Below are positions 1 to 7,892 of a stretch of DNA of 11,512 bases, one piece after another. A program made the translations under genes and the position numbers. How positions within the stretch are numbered: the first letter of the stretch is position 1; each line of letters starts with the position of its first letter. Source of the stretch: Bacteroidaceae bacterium (lineage in GTDB: Bacteria; Bacteroidota; Bacteroidia; Bacteroidales; Bacteroidaceae); contig JAGCWG010000174.1 in the NCBI GenBank assembly GCA_017961965.1, positions 1-11,512 on the forward strand. Reading direction: 5' to 3'. The notes under the pieces were generated by a model. That model was not told where the DNA came from. It worked only from the letters and a program-made list of their open reading frames with translations, and ran no database searches.

Positions 1-232
1 CGATAAGCTCAACGTCGGTTCCAGTACCCTGGTGTATGGTCATAAGCTGTGCATAAGGGTCTGCACACAGGTCAGCATAAAGCCCGTTTACCGCCATTGC
101 TGTCTGCTCCTCGCTGCTGAACACTTCACTCTCCTTCTGCAAAGAAGGCGAAGTAGGGTCGAGCCAGTCGCTGCATGCGGTGAGTGCCAGCGCACCCAGG
201 CATATTACTGTTGTCTTAAATATATTTTTCAT
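1..232 (-). CDS. SusD/RagB-like outer-membrane lipoprotein, N-terminal part (runs off the left edge)
   Basis: Reading down from the ATG at 232-230 gives 77 residues before the window ends. They start MKNIFKTTVI and carry a lipobox LTAC with the lipidated cysteine at residue 20, followed by SDWLDP. A lipobox Cys followed by SD(F/W)LD is typical of SusD-family proteins, which sit on the cell surface and bind glycan over the SusC barrel. The next segment (FSSEEQTAMAVNGLYADL, about residues 38-55) matches the first helix region of the SusD-like N-terminal domain. The gene lies 21 nt downstream of the susC frame on the same strand, the normal susC-susD order. Most of the protein, including the C-terminal SusD domain, is outside the window, so intactness cannot be judged. 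The family call rests on the signal, the start of the domain and the gene order. Confidence 0.9.
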   Translation of the reverse strand, partial: MKNIFKTTVICLGALALTACSDWLDPTSPSLQKESEVFSSEEQTAMAVNGLYADLCADPYAQLMTIHQGTGTDVELI

Positions 233-242
233 AATTTTCTGT

Positions 243-248
243 CCTCCC
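243..248 (-). promoter_or_regulatory. Shine-Dalgarno-like site for the left susD
   Basis: The minus strand reads GGGAGG ten bases before the ATG at 232. It lies in the 21-nt gap between the susC stop (256-254) and susD. The other gene starts in the window have A/T-rich leaders without such a site, as is usual in Bacteroidetes, so this one stands out and supports the chosen start. Confidence 0.55.
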
Positions 249-253
249 TTGAA

Positions 254-3200
254 TTAGAATTGTAAGTTGATACCCATAGTGTAAGAGCGTGACTTAGGAT
301 ATGTGGCAAAGTCGATACCTGGGCACATTGCATTCTTGTTGGTGCTAACCTCAGGGTCATATCCTGAGTACTTTGTCCAACATGCAATGTTGTAGGCAGT
401 GAAGTATATTCTTGCCTTCTGCAGGTAGAGCTTCTTTGTCCATGCCTTGGGGAATGTGTAACCAACCGTAAGGTTCTGGAAACGCAGGAAGACTGCATCC
501 TAAAGTGCCCAGTCAGAGATGAGCATTGTAGCTGTTGCAGCTGGGTTCCACATTGCCTTGCCGGCATTGATTTCATTAAGACGTGCTATTACGTTGTCAG
601 TACCGCCGTATGCAGCGATAGTGTTTCCGCTTGGGCGACCGAGGTTAAGACCTGTTGCAGGGTCAATCCAAGAATAGCGGTTGTCAACATTGAAGAGTGC
701 CACTACGTTGTAGCCGGCAGAAGAACCTGCGTAGAATGAGTTGGCAAGCTTGGTGCCGTTCAGAATCTTGTTGCCCAGTGAGTAGTTGAAGAATGCTGTG
801 AGGTCGATAGTACCCCATGTGTTCTTCCATGTTACGTCGAAGCCGAAACCGCCGGTCCATGTAGGAACGGTGTTGCCGAGACGAATCTTGTCAGCGGTGT
901 CAATCTTGCCGTCACCATTCTGGTCAACATACTTTGGGGCGCCAGGATATACGGTACCTGCAGCAGTCTGGTTCTTGCCGTCCTTGGTAGTCCAAGCGCC
1001 AGCAGCACTGAGATCAAGCTCCTCAGGAGTATAGTAGCCGTCATACTTGTAACCCCATACTTCACCAATCTTACCGCCTTCTGTTACGTAGAAGTCGTTA
1101 TACTCAGAGATTGTAGAGCCTGCGAATGAAGAACTCTGGAATGGGTCGTCAGTCGTAAGCTTCGTAATCTTGTTGCTGTTGTAAGCTATGTTGGCATTGA
1201 AGTTGAGAGACAGGCTCTTGTTGCTGATAGCAGCGTAGTTGAGAGAAAGCTCGAAACCCTTGTTCTCCGTAGAACCGAAGTTCTGATACTGATAGAGGTA
1301 GCCTGAAGAACTCTGTACGCGAGCCTTCATCAGAAGATCGTTGGTAGAGTTCCAGTAGAAGTCGAAACTACCGCTGAGCTTGCCCTTGAAGAAACCGAAG
1401 TCAAGACCCACGTTACGTGTGATGGTGGTCTCCCACTTCAGGCTTGGGTTGTAAAGATAACCGTTGGTTTCGAGGAAGTAGGTGCGCTCCTCGTTGAAGT
1501 AAGGTGCAACACCCGTGTTGCCTGATGCCTGGTACTGTGTATAGATAAGACCGGCATCGATACGGTTGTTGCCGGCAGTACCGAGAGAGAGACGCAGCTT
1601 CAGGTTAGAGAGCCAGTCAACATCCTTCAGGAAGTTCTCTTCAGACATACGCCAAGCCACCTGCACAGCAGGGAACCAGCCCCAGCGGTTGCCGTCGCCG
1701 AACAGTGAGCTACCGTCGGCACGGAGAGTAGCGTTCAGGTAATACTTGTCGCTGATGGTATAGAGCACCTGACCGAAGAAAGACAGCATCCTGTTGTCAG
1801 GATTCTTGAAATATACGGTAGGCATGTGGTGTCCAGCCCCCTTGTTGTTCAGAATCTTGTCGAATGAATCAAATTCAACACCGAAGCCAGTGTATGCATT
1901 CTCCTCTGACTCCTCCTTAATCTGCTTCCACTCCTGACCGAGGATGACCTTCAGGTCGTCGTTGGTGAAGAAGAGCTTCTTCTTCTCATACTGGGCAGTA
2001 TTGGTGTTGGTGATGTTCTTGCGGTCGTTGGTCTTGAAGACTCCCAGACCCTTACCTGATTCAGGATACTTTGAGTTGCGGTTTGCGATGGCAAGCCAAA
2101 CCTGGTCGGTGTCCTTGTTCTGGAAACCGAATGATACAGCTGTCTTGAAGCGCCAGCCCTTCCAAGGCTTCCATGTAAGACCGAAGTTGTAGTTGTGCTT
2201 CAGTGTTGCTACCTCCTTGTATGTGTTGAGCACACGGGTGAGAGGATCTACACGTGTAGAAGTAGAGTTCTCTTCATCCTCCTCACCATCATCGGAAATG
2301 GCGTTGATAGGAGCGTAGCGGATAGCCTGGTTAGACCATGAGTTGGTAGCATTAGACTCGTTCTCGTCACTACCTGAACCCAGACCGTCAACCTTCTGGT
2401 GAGAGAGAGCAAACTTGAAGTCGGCAGACAGCCACTTGTTGAATGTAGCACCGAGCTTTGTAGAAACGTTGTTACGGCTGTAGCTTGAACCAACCATGAT
2501 AGCGTCCTGGTCGTTGTGGGCAAAAGACACGTTGTACTTGAACTTCTTCGTGCCGCCGTTTACGCTGACGTCATAGTTGTGCTGTACTCCGGTGCGACCG
2601 AAAATCTCACCCTGCCAGTTGTGTCCCTTCAGGGCTTTCAGCTGGTCGAGCTCAGCGTAAGGACCGTAGTTGCCTTTCTCTGTGCTGAACTGTGTAGCGG
2701 AAGCAATCTCGTACTGGTACATGCCGAAGTTGTACGGATCCATCACGGGAATCTCCTTCACAACTTTCTTCCAGCCCATTGAAGCGTTGAAGTTGATGTT
2801 GAGCTTGCCCTCCTTACCACTCTTGGTAGTAACGATAACGACACCGTTTGCACCGCGTGCACCGTAGATGGCTGTAGAAGCAGCGTCCTTCAGCACGTCG
2901 ATGGTCTCGATGTCAGAAGAAGCGATGTCGTTGATGGAAGAAACCTCGAATCCATCGACGATGTAGAGTGGGGAGTTGTCCTGAGAAAGAGAACCACCAC
3001 CGCGGACACGGATAGTGATGTCGGCATCAGGAGAACCCTCGGTGGTCGTTACGTTTACACCAGCCATCTTACCGGTAAGAGCCTCAGTGACGTTAGACAC
3101 GGGGATGTCCTCAATCTGCTTTGCACTTACCTGAGATACGGCACCGGTGAGGTCGCGCTTGCGCACCGTGGTATAACCGATTGCCACCACTTCGTCAAGC

Positions 3201-3511
3201 ATCTGTGCGTCATCCTTCATGGATACGTTGACCGATGACTTACCTGCAACGTCAACAGTCTTGTTCTCCATACCTACGTAGGAGATGACAAGCTTGTTCG
3301 ACTTGCCTTTCAGCGTAATGGTGAAGTTACCGTCGAAGTCAGTCACAGTACCGTTCTGAGTACCCTGTTCCATGACCGTGGCACCGATAACGGGCTCGCC
3401 CGTACCGTCCTTCACGTTACCGCTTACTGTCTGCGCCTGCATGGCGGCTGCACAGAAGAAGAGCAGCAGACCAACGAGCTCATAGCGTACGTTTTTAGTT
3501 TTTTCAGACAT
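254..3511 (-). CDS. SusC/RagA-like TonB-dependent transporter, interrupted by an in-frame amber codon (possible pseudogene)
   Basis: The frame opens at ATG 3511-3509 and encodes 1003 residues to a TAG at 502-500. It then continues in the same frame for 81 codons to TAA at 256-254, so the ancestral protein would have about 1085 residues. Seen in order: a signal peptide (residues 1-26, cleavage near MQA/Q), a carboxypeptidase-D-regulatory-like domain (27-100), a SusC-type TonB box region (DEVVAIGYTTV, from 106), a plug domain (about 115-230, with PLYIVDG and IYGARGANGVVIV), then the barrel. There is no STN domain before it, so ECF-sigma/anti-sigma signalling through this protein is unlikely. 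The stretch after the TAG reads DAVFLRFQNLTVGYTFPKAW and ends in INLQF, a normal SusC end with a terminal Phe. The truncated product would lack the last strands and the BAM-recognised C-terminus, so it is probably non-functional unless the stop is read through or is a sequencing error. By homology it imports oligosaccharides across the outer membrane. Confidence 0.9.
500..502 (-). other. In-frame TAG inside susC
   Basis: The codon order on the minus strand is D-W-A-L-TAG-D-A-V-F-L-R-F. One base change from CAG (Gln) or GAG (Glu) would create it. The other complete genes here all end in TAA, as does the extended susC frame. No frameshift or second stop follows over the remaining 81 codons. Confidence 0.95.
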
Positions 3512-3602
3512 AGTTTAATTGTTTGTTAGTATTATTGATTTAAATATTCTTTAGGTTTACACCTTAATATAATGGGCGCAGCCAATTAGGCGTTTATCGC
3601 TA

Positions 3603-3674
3603 CAAAGTTAAGATTTTTTTGCACAACACAATATTTTTTTATGTTAAAAAATCGCAACAGCCCGAAAATTAACA
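3603..3674 (-). promoter_or_regulatory. Promoter module of the left susC
   Basis: On the minus strand a Bacteroidetes -7 element TAACTTTG lies at 3610-3603. Upstream come GTTGTGCAAAAAAA, then TTTTTTAACATAAA (3651-3638), TGTTGC (3659-3654) and TGTTAA (3674-3669). The -33 element is weak (ATTG at about 18 nt). The leader from here to the ATG at 3511 is about 85-90 nt and ends in an A-rich stretch. The same arrangement recurs upstream of the right susC at 4367-4439, with equal length from TTTTTTAACATAAA to the -7 element. TGTTAA and TTAACA form inverted half-sites 21 nt apart, possibly a regulator site. Confidence 0.7.
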
Positions 3675-3707
3675 ATTCCCACCTCCAGAAAAAACGCAAA
3701 ATTTATT

Positions 3708-4006
3708 ATACCATGTTACTCCGCTAAACAACGCGTATGTCTTGTGAATAGCTTCCTTGCTGATGTCTTTCCTTCTTTCATTGAAATTGCGGATAACAAA
3801 TTCTGTGTAGGCGCCAATCGCCACAATACACGGTTGGTCAGAGTCCTCTATGTACTTGAATATTTGCTCTAAAGTGTATTGGGGGGACTGTATCGTACCA
3901 CGTTATTACCGTTAGTAAGCAGGCTGACGAGACGTTCCGTCTCCTTCTTCCTGTCGCAGAAATATTCTGCACCAGCATAGCCTGAGGTATAAAAAGGATT
4001 AGTCAT
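3708..4006 (-). pseudogene. Remnant of a Bacteroidetes AAA-family ATPase
   Basis: From ATG 4006-4004 the minus strand reads MTNPFYTSGYAGAEYFCDRK and on to LLTNGNNVV, then stops at TAG 3871-3869. This is the characteristic start of the abundant Bacteroidetes ATP-binding proteins that continue with ISPRRMGKT (Walker A). Here the text breaks off at about SPP, so Walker A is gone. A second frame, 3881 down to 3708 (58 codons without a stop), reads YTLEQIFKYIEDSDQPCIVAI, which resembles the strand leading to Walker B. It jumps directly to AYTEFVIRNF and LFSGVTWY, which resembles the region after the ATPase core. Two internal deletions and a frame change therefore removed all catalytic parts. The family match is from recognition of the sequence pattern, not a search. 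It lies directly upstream of the left susC promoter module and was probably an unrelated neighbour before decay. Confidence 0.75.
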
Positions 4007-4044
4007 ACTCTTTGTATATTGATGAATATTAGCTGCTTATATTC

Positions 4045-4077
4045 ATTACGTTTTTGCCGTTACGGTAACAACGTAAT
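4045..4077. repeat. 33-nt hairpin / imperfect palindrome
   Basis: Arms ATTACGTT (4045-4052) and AACGTAAT (4070-4077) are perfect reverse complements. After one mismatch, TTGCCG (4054-4059) pairs with CGGTAA (4063-4068) with one G-T wobble around a TTA loop. No T-run follows on either strand, so an intrinsic terminator is unlikely. It lies just upstream of the ATPase remnant. It could be an operator or a short mobile repeat; the function is unknown. Confidence 0.6.
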
Positions 4078-4203
4078 AAAATTCACCTGCAGAAGTACGA
4101 AGTATTTTTCAATCCTCCAAACAAAATGCAAAAAACGTTCATTGACACACCTTTATTATTTTATGCGCGCGAGGGTTCTACCCCAAAAACTGTTTCAGTT
4201 CAC

Positions 4204-4284
4204 CGTTATCGTAGCAAGCTTTGCCTGCGTATCGTGGGAACGTCACTTCCGTATCGTAGTGAGCCCTGCTCACGTATCGTACGA
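4204..4284. repeat. CGTATCGT motif array with interspersed mini-hairpins
   Basis: CGTATCGT occurs at 4228, 4250 and 4273, with a diverged copy at 4204-4212; the common TATCGT cores lie 23, 22 and 23 nt apart. Each gap contains a different short inverted repeat: GCAA/TTGC, GGAA/TTCC, and a perfect GTGAGC-CCT-GCTCAC. The last copy extends into the palindrome CGTATCGTACG (4273-4283). It is non-coding and about 85 bp upstream of the right susC promoter module. It may be an intergenic palindromic repeat family or a protein-binding array. Confidence 0.6.
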
Positions 4285-4366
4285 AGTTTTTAATAAAAAT
4301 TGCTTAAGCACTCCACTCTCAGTTTCGCAAAAATTAAAGGACAGCCCGTAGTTTCCTCTCTCAAAC

Positions 4367-4439
4367 TGTTAAATTTGGCGCATGTTGCATTTTTTTAACA
4401 TAAATAAACACGAAGTTATGCAAAAAAACTATAACTTTG
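4367..4439 (+). promoter_or_regulatory. Promoter module of the right susC
   Basis: The -7 element TAACTTTG lies at 4432-4439; no good TTTG is present at the -33 position, which suggests an activator-dependent promoter. Upstream are GTTATGCAAAAAAA (4415-4428), TTTTTTAACATAAA (4391-4404), TGTTGC (4383-4388) and TGTTAA (4367-4372). It matches the left-arm module in order and spacing. The transcript would start near 4446, giving a leader of about 75 nt in which GTGTA (4454-4458) and TACAC (4466-4470) could form a small stem. The leader ends in an A-rich stretch very like that of the left susC. Confidence 0.7.
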
Positions 4440-4521
4440 TGCCAACTTTCCGTGTGTATCTACATTACACTTGGGCTAAAGGCATGACATTTTTATAATT
4501 ACTAACTAAACAATAAAACTT

Positions 4522-7500
4522 ATGTCTGAAACATTTACGAAAGTACGCTATGGCCTTGTAGGTCTGCTGCTGCTCTTCTGTGCGGCAGTACAGGCTCAGA
4601 CCATCAGCGGTAACGTGAAGGACGCAAACGGCGAGCCAGTCATCGGTGCCACCATCATGGAGCTGGGCACTCAGAACGGCACAGTGACCGACTTTGACGG
4701 TAACTTCACGATCAAGTTGCAGAAGGGTGGTAACCTCAACGTCTCATACGTAGGTATGAAGTCGCAGGTTATCAAGACTGCAGGTAAGTCATCGGTCAGC
4801 GTTATCCTCGAGGATGACAACACCACCCTCAACGACCTCGTTGTCGTAGGTTACGGTACGATGAAGAAGAGCGACCTCACAGGTTCGATTTCTTCAGTTG
4901 ACACCGAGCAGCTGAACGCTAAGGGTGCAACCTCTGTGGCTGCTAACCTTCAGGGTGCTGTAGCTGGTGTAAACATCACTAAGAGCAGTGGTCTTGCTGG
5001 TGGTGGCTTTAACATCGAGGTGCGTGGTCAGTCAACAATGGGTAAGAACAACAATCCGTTGTTTGTTGTGGATGGTGTTATCTGTGATGACATCGACTGG
5101 CTTAATCCTCAGGATATTGAGAAGATTGACATCTTGAAGGATGCTTCTTCTACTGCTATCTACGGTTCACGTGCTACCAATGGTGTTGTTATCGTATCAA
5201 CAAAGACTGCTAAGGCTCAGGGTGGTAAAGCTGCAAAGCCAACTATCTCTTATGATGGTTACATTGGCTTCACTAAGGCTGTACGCATGCCTGACTTTAT
5301 GAGTGGCTCAGAATTCTCTCAGTTCCGTTTCTTCCGTTACCTCACACCAGAAGGTGGTTCGGGAGCTTATGGTGCACAGAACGACTGGACGATTACTCAG
5401 GGCAATTACAAGACTGCAATGCTTACGCAGCTGTCAACTGATGCTGAGGGTAGGACATACGAGGACTACACCAAGTCATACATCAGAGGCATCATTGACA
5501 ATGGCAGGGAGACTGACTGGAAGGATCTTGTAATGCGTAGCACTGCAAGCCAGCAGAACCATTACATTGCAGTGTCTGGAAACTCTCAGGACGTAAACTA
5601 TCACGTAGGTTTCGGCTATCAGAAGGAAGAGGGTATGTACAAGAATGATGACATGCAGCGCTTCAATCTGAAAGGTGCAGTGGATGCAAAGATAAGCGAA
5701 TATCTCAGCGCAGGTATCAGTTTCAACGGTGCGTTCACCGACCACAACACTATCAACAGTAATGCTATCACCAATGCTTTCCGTCTCAACCCATTGATTC
5801 AAGCTTATGATGCAGATGGTAACTTGATACAATATCCTGGTAAGACGGAGGCCCTCGGTACATCTGGTGACCAGTTCACAGGTCAGGCGAACCCTCTCTT
5901 TGACTTCGAGAACTCTAAATATAACACCAAGACATACCAGATGCTTGCAAATGCCTATGTTGAACTTCGCCCAGGCATAAAGGGGCTCTCTCTGAAGACT
6001 ACTTTCTCTCCAAACTTTGTCCGCACTCGTGAAGGAGAATTTGATGGAAGTCAGACCGTTGCACGTAACTTTGGTGACAACAGAGCATCTTACACTGGAT
6101 ATGACAAGTTCTCTTGGACTTGGGATAACCAGGTTAACTATTCGCTCCGTACAGACAAGCATTCTGTGAATGCAATGTATCTCTTCTCTACAAGCAAGTT
6201 CAATCAGGAAAAGTCTTTCCAGGAGGCATTCGCCGTACCTGAAGGAACATTGTGGTACAACCTCGGACAGGCAGGAAGCACCACATATACCAGCCAGACG
6301 GCTTATACTGAATGGTCAATGATTTCTCACGCTCTCCGTCTTAACTATACATATCTCGACCGCTACATGATTACAGGTACTGTACGTTGGGATGGTAGTT
6401 CACGCTTCGCTGACGGCAAGCGTTGGGGTGCATTCCCTTCTGTTGCTGCTGCTTGGCGTATCACTGAGGAGCCTTGGATGAAGAAGTCTGCTGACTGGCT
6501 CTCTAACTTGAAGCTCCGTGTATCATTCGGTGTTACAGGTAACAACTATACAGAGGGTACAAACTTCCCAACAGCTGTTTCACCTACAGGCGGAACTTAC
6601 TACTACGGCTTTGCTGACGGCACAGGTAACGCAGTTTACTACCCAAGCGGTATTGTAAACAAATCCCTCTCATGGGAGAAGACTTCAGAGTGGAACTTCG
6701 GTCTTGACTTCGGTTTCCTGAATAACCGCATCAACGGTAGCATTGACGTTTACACAAAGACGTCTAAGGATCTTCTTATGTCAACACAGTTGCCATACGA
6801 AGCAGGTGGTGCCAAGGTGATAGAAAACAATGGTAGGGTACGTAACTCTGGTATAGAGCTTGCCCTCAATGGTACTATCATCAAGACCAAGGACTGGACT
6901 TGGACTGCAGGTTTGACCTTCGCCCACAACAAGAACAAGGTGCTGGAAGTTAATGGTGGAACAAAGGATGATATCGCAAACAGCCGTTTTATCGGTGAAA
7001 GCATCTTCTCTATTTACAACTACGAGTGGGCAGGTGTCGTATCTGACAGGAGCATCAACCTCACAGATGAGCAGTTCGCACTATATCAAGACAAGGGCGG
7101 TCAGCTTGACAGAGGTTCTATTCTCAGCCGTGACTACTACTATCAGGTTTACGGATGGGGTGAAGGTATGCCTATCATCAACGACCTGAATACTGATGGT
7201 GAGATTGACCCAGACAACGATAAGAAGATCCTCGGTCATTCTGATCCTAAGTGGACAGGCAGTTTCAATACCAGCGTAACATACAAGGGATGGGACTTCA
7301 GCATCTCTCTCTATACAAAGCAGGGCTACAAGGCATACGATGCTCTCTATGCACAGCAGGTAGGTTCTTATGCTGACCGTGGTATGAGTGCTATTGCAAA
7401 GGACTTCTACATTCCTGCAGGTACTCTCCTCAGCTGTGAGTATGACAATGATGGCAACATGCTCAACCCGGTTTACCAGGAGACAACCCACTATGGCGAC

Positions 7501-7872
7501 TATCCTTTCCCAACAAACATGGGTACATGGGGTATAGGAACTGTATGGTCTGGCACAAACGGTAAGTCTGGTGCTAACTATTCAGTAAGCACTTCAAACA
7601 TGGCTAACCTTAACAAGAATGGTGTTCCTTCACAGATTGTTAACGGTACATTCTGGAAGGTTCAGAATATCTCACTCGGTTATACTTTCCCAAAGACATG
7701 GCTTGCCAAGACTCCAATCAGAAGCCTGCGTCTCTACTTTAATGTTACTAATCCGTTCGTATGGTCAACAGACAACTATAAGGGATATGATCCTGAGCTC
7801 TGTACAGCAGCAATGTCTTCACAGGGTCCAAGTACTGTGACATATCAGTTCGGTGCAAGTGTCAAGTTCTAA
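4522..7872 (+). CDS. SusC/RagA-like TonB-dependent outer-membrane transporter
   Basis: This 1116-residue protein has the full SusC architecture: signal peptide (1-25, cleavage near VQA/Q), carboxypeptidase-D-regulatory-like domain (about 26-98), TonB box region (NDLVVVGYG, 104-112), plug (about 115-230, with NPLFVVDG and TAIYGSRATNGVVIV), and a long barrel ending in QFGASVKF with terminal Phe. It has no STN domain. By family knowledge it imports oligosaccharides with TonB energy beneath a SusD lid. The first ~65 residues are about 80% identical to the divergent left SusC, while the rest is much less alike. Third-position GC falls from roughly 72% (codons 20-59) to about 50% (codons 154-193) by hand count, which hints at a mosaic 5' end. 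The start follows an A-rich leader and matches the left SusC start. susD follows after 20 nt, so the two are co-transcribed. Confidence 0.95.
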   Translation: MSETFTKVRYGLVGLLLLFCAAVQAQTISGNVKDANGEPVIGATIMELGTQNGTVTDFDGNFTIKLQKGGNLNVSYVGMKSQVIKTAGKSSVSVILEDDNTTLNDLVVVGYGTMKKSDLTGSISSVDTEQLNAKGATSVAANLQGAVAGVNITKSSGLAGGGFNIEVRGQSTMGKNNNPLFVVDGVICDDIDWLNPQDIEKIDILKDASSTAIYGSRATNGVVIVSTKTAKAQGGKAAKPTISYDGYIGFTKAVRMPDFMSGSEFSQFRFFRYLTPEGGSGAYGAQNDWTITQGNYKTAMLTQLSTDAEGRTYEDYTKSYIRGIIDNGRETDWKDLVMRSTASQQNHYIAVSGNSQDVNYHVGFGYQKEEGMYKNDDMQRFNLKGAVDAKISEYLSAGISFNGAFTDHNTINSNAITNAFRLNPLIQAYDADGNLIQYPGKTEALGTSGDQFTGQANPLFDFENSKYNTKTYQMLANAYVELRPGIKGLSLKTTFSPNFVRTREGEFDGSQTVARNFGDNRASYTGYDKFSWTWDNQVNYSLRTDKHSVNAMYLFSTSKFNQEKSFQEAFAVPEGTLWYNLGQAGSTTYTSQTAYTEWSMISHALRLNYTYLDRYMITGTVRWDGSSRFADGKRWGAFPSVAAAWRITEEPWMKKSADWLSNLKLRVSFGVTGNNYTEGTNFPTAVSPTGGTYYYGFADGTGNAVYYPSGIVNKSLSWEKTSEWNFGLDFGFLNNRINGSIDVYTKTSKDLLMSTQLPYEAGGAKVIENNGRVRNSGIELALNGTIIKTKDWTWTAGLTFAHNKNKVLEVNGGTKDDIANSRFIGESIFSIYNYEWAGVVSDRSINLTDEQFALYQDKGGQLDRGSILSRDYYYQVYGWGEGMPIINDLNTDGEIDPDNDKKILGHSDPKWTGSFNTSVTYKGWDFSISLYTKQGYKAYDALYAQQVGSYADRGMSAIAKDFYIPAGTLLSCEYDNDGNMLNPVYQETTHYGDYPFPTNMGTWGIGTVWSGTNGKSGANYSVSTSNMANLNKNGVPSQIVNGTFWKVQNISLGYTFPKTWLAKTPIRSLRLYFNVTNPFVWSTDNYKGYDPELCTAAMSSQGPSTVTYQFGASVKF

Positions 7873-7892
7873 TTTCTAAAATAACAGATAAG

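Noticed and set aside
500..502. Genome-wide amber recoding as the explanation of the TAG
   Set aside because: This is the only internal TAG seen in several kilobases of coding sequence, so a point mutation or error is simpler; recoding is kept only as a test in the findings.
4142..4170. TTGACA followed by TATTTT-like sequence as a sigma-70 promoter
   Set aside because: Bacteroidetes housekeeping promoters do not use the TTGACA -35 box, and no credible gene follows closely.
4204..4284. CGTATCGT array considered as a CRISPR array
   Set aside because: The shared motif is only 8 bp and the inserts are 14-15 bp palindromes, far too short for repeats and spacers.
4019..4351. 110-codon plus-strand open frame in the divergent region
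   Set aside because: It runs through the hairpin and the CGTATCGT array, has no recognisable domain or signal, and its composition (many Cys, Arg and Ser) does not look like a real protein.
5476..6162. 228-codon minus-strand open frame
   Set aside because: It is antisense within the right susC, whose frame has a clear family match throughout; the antisense product has no recognisable features.
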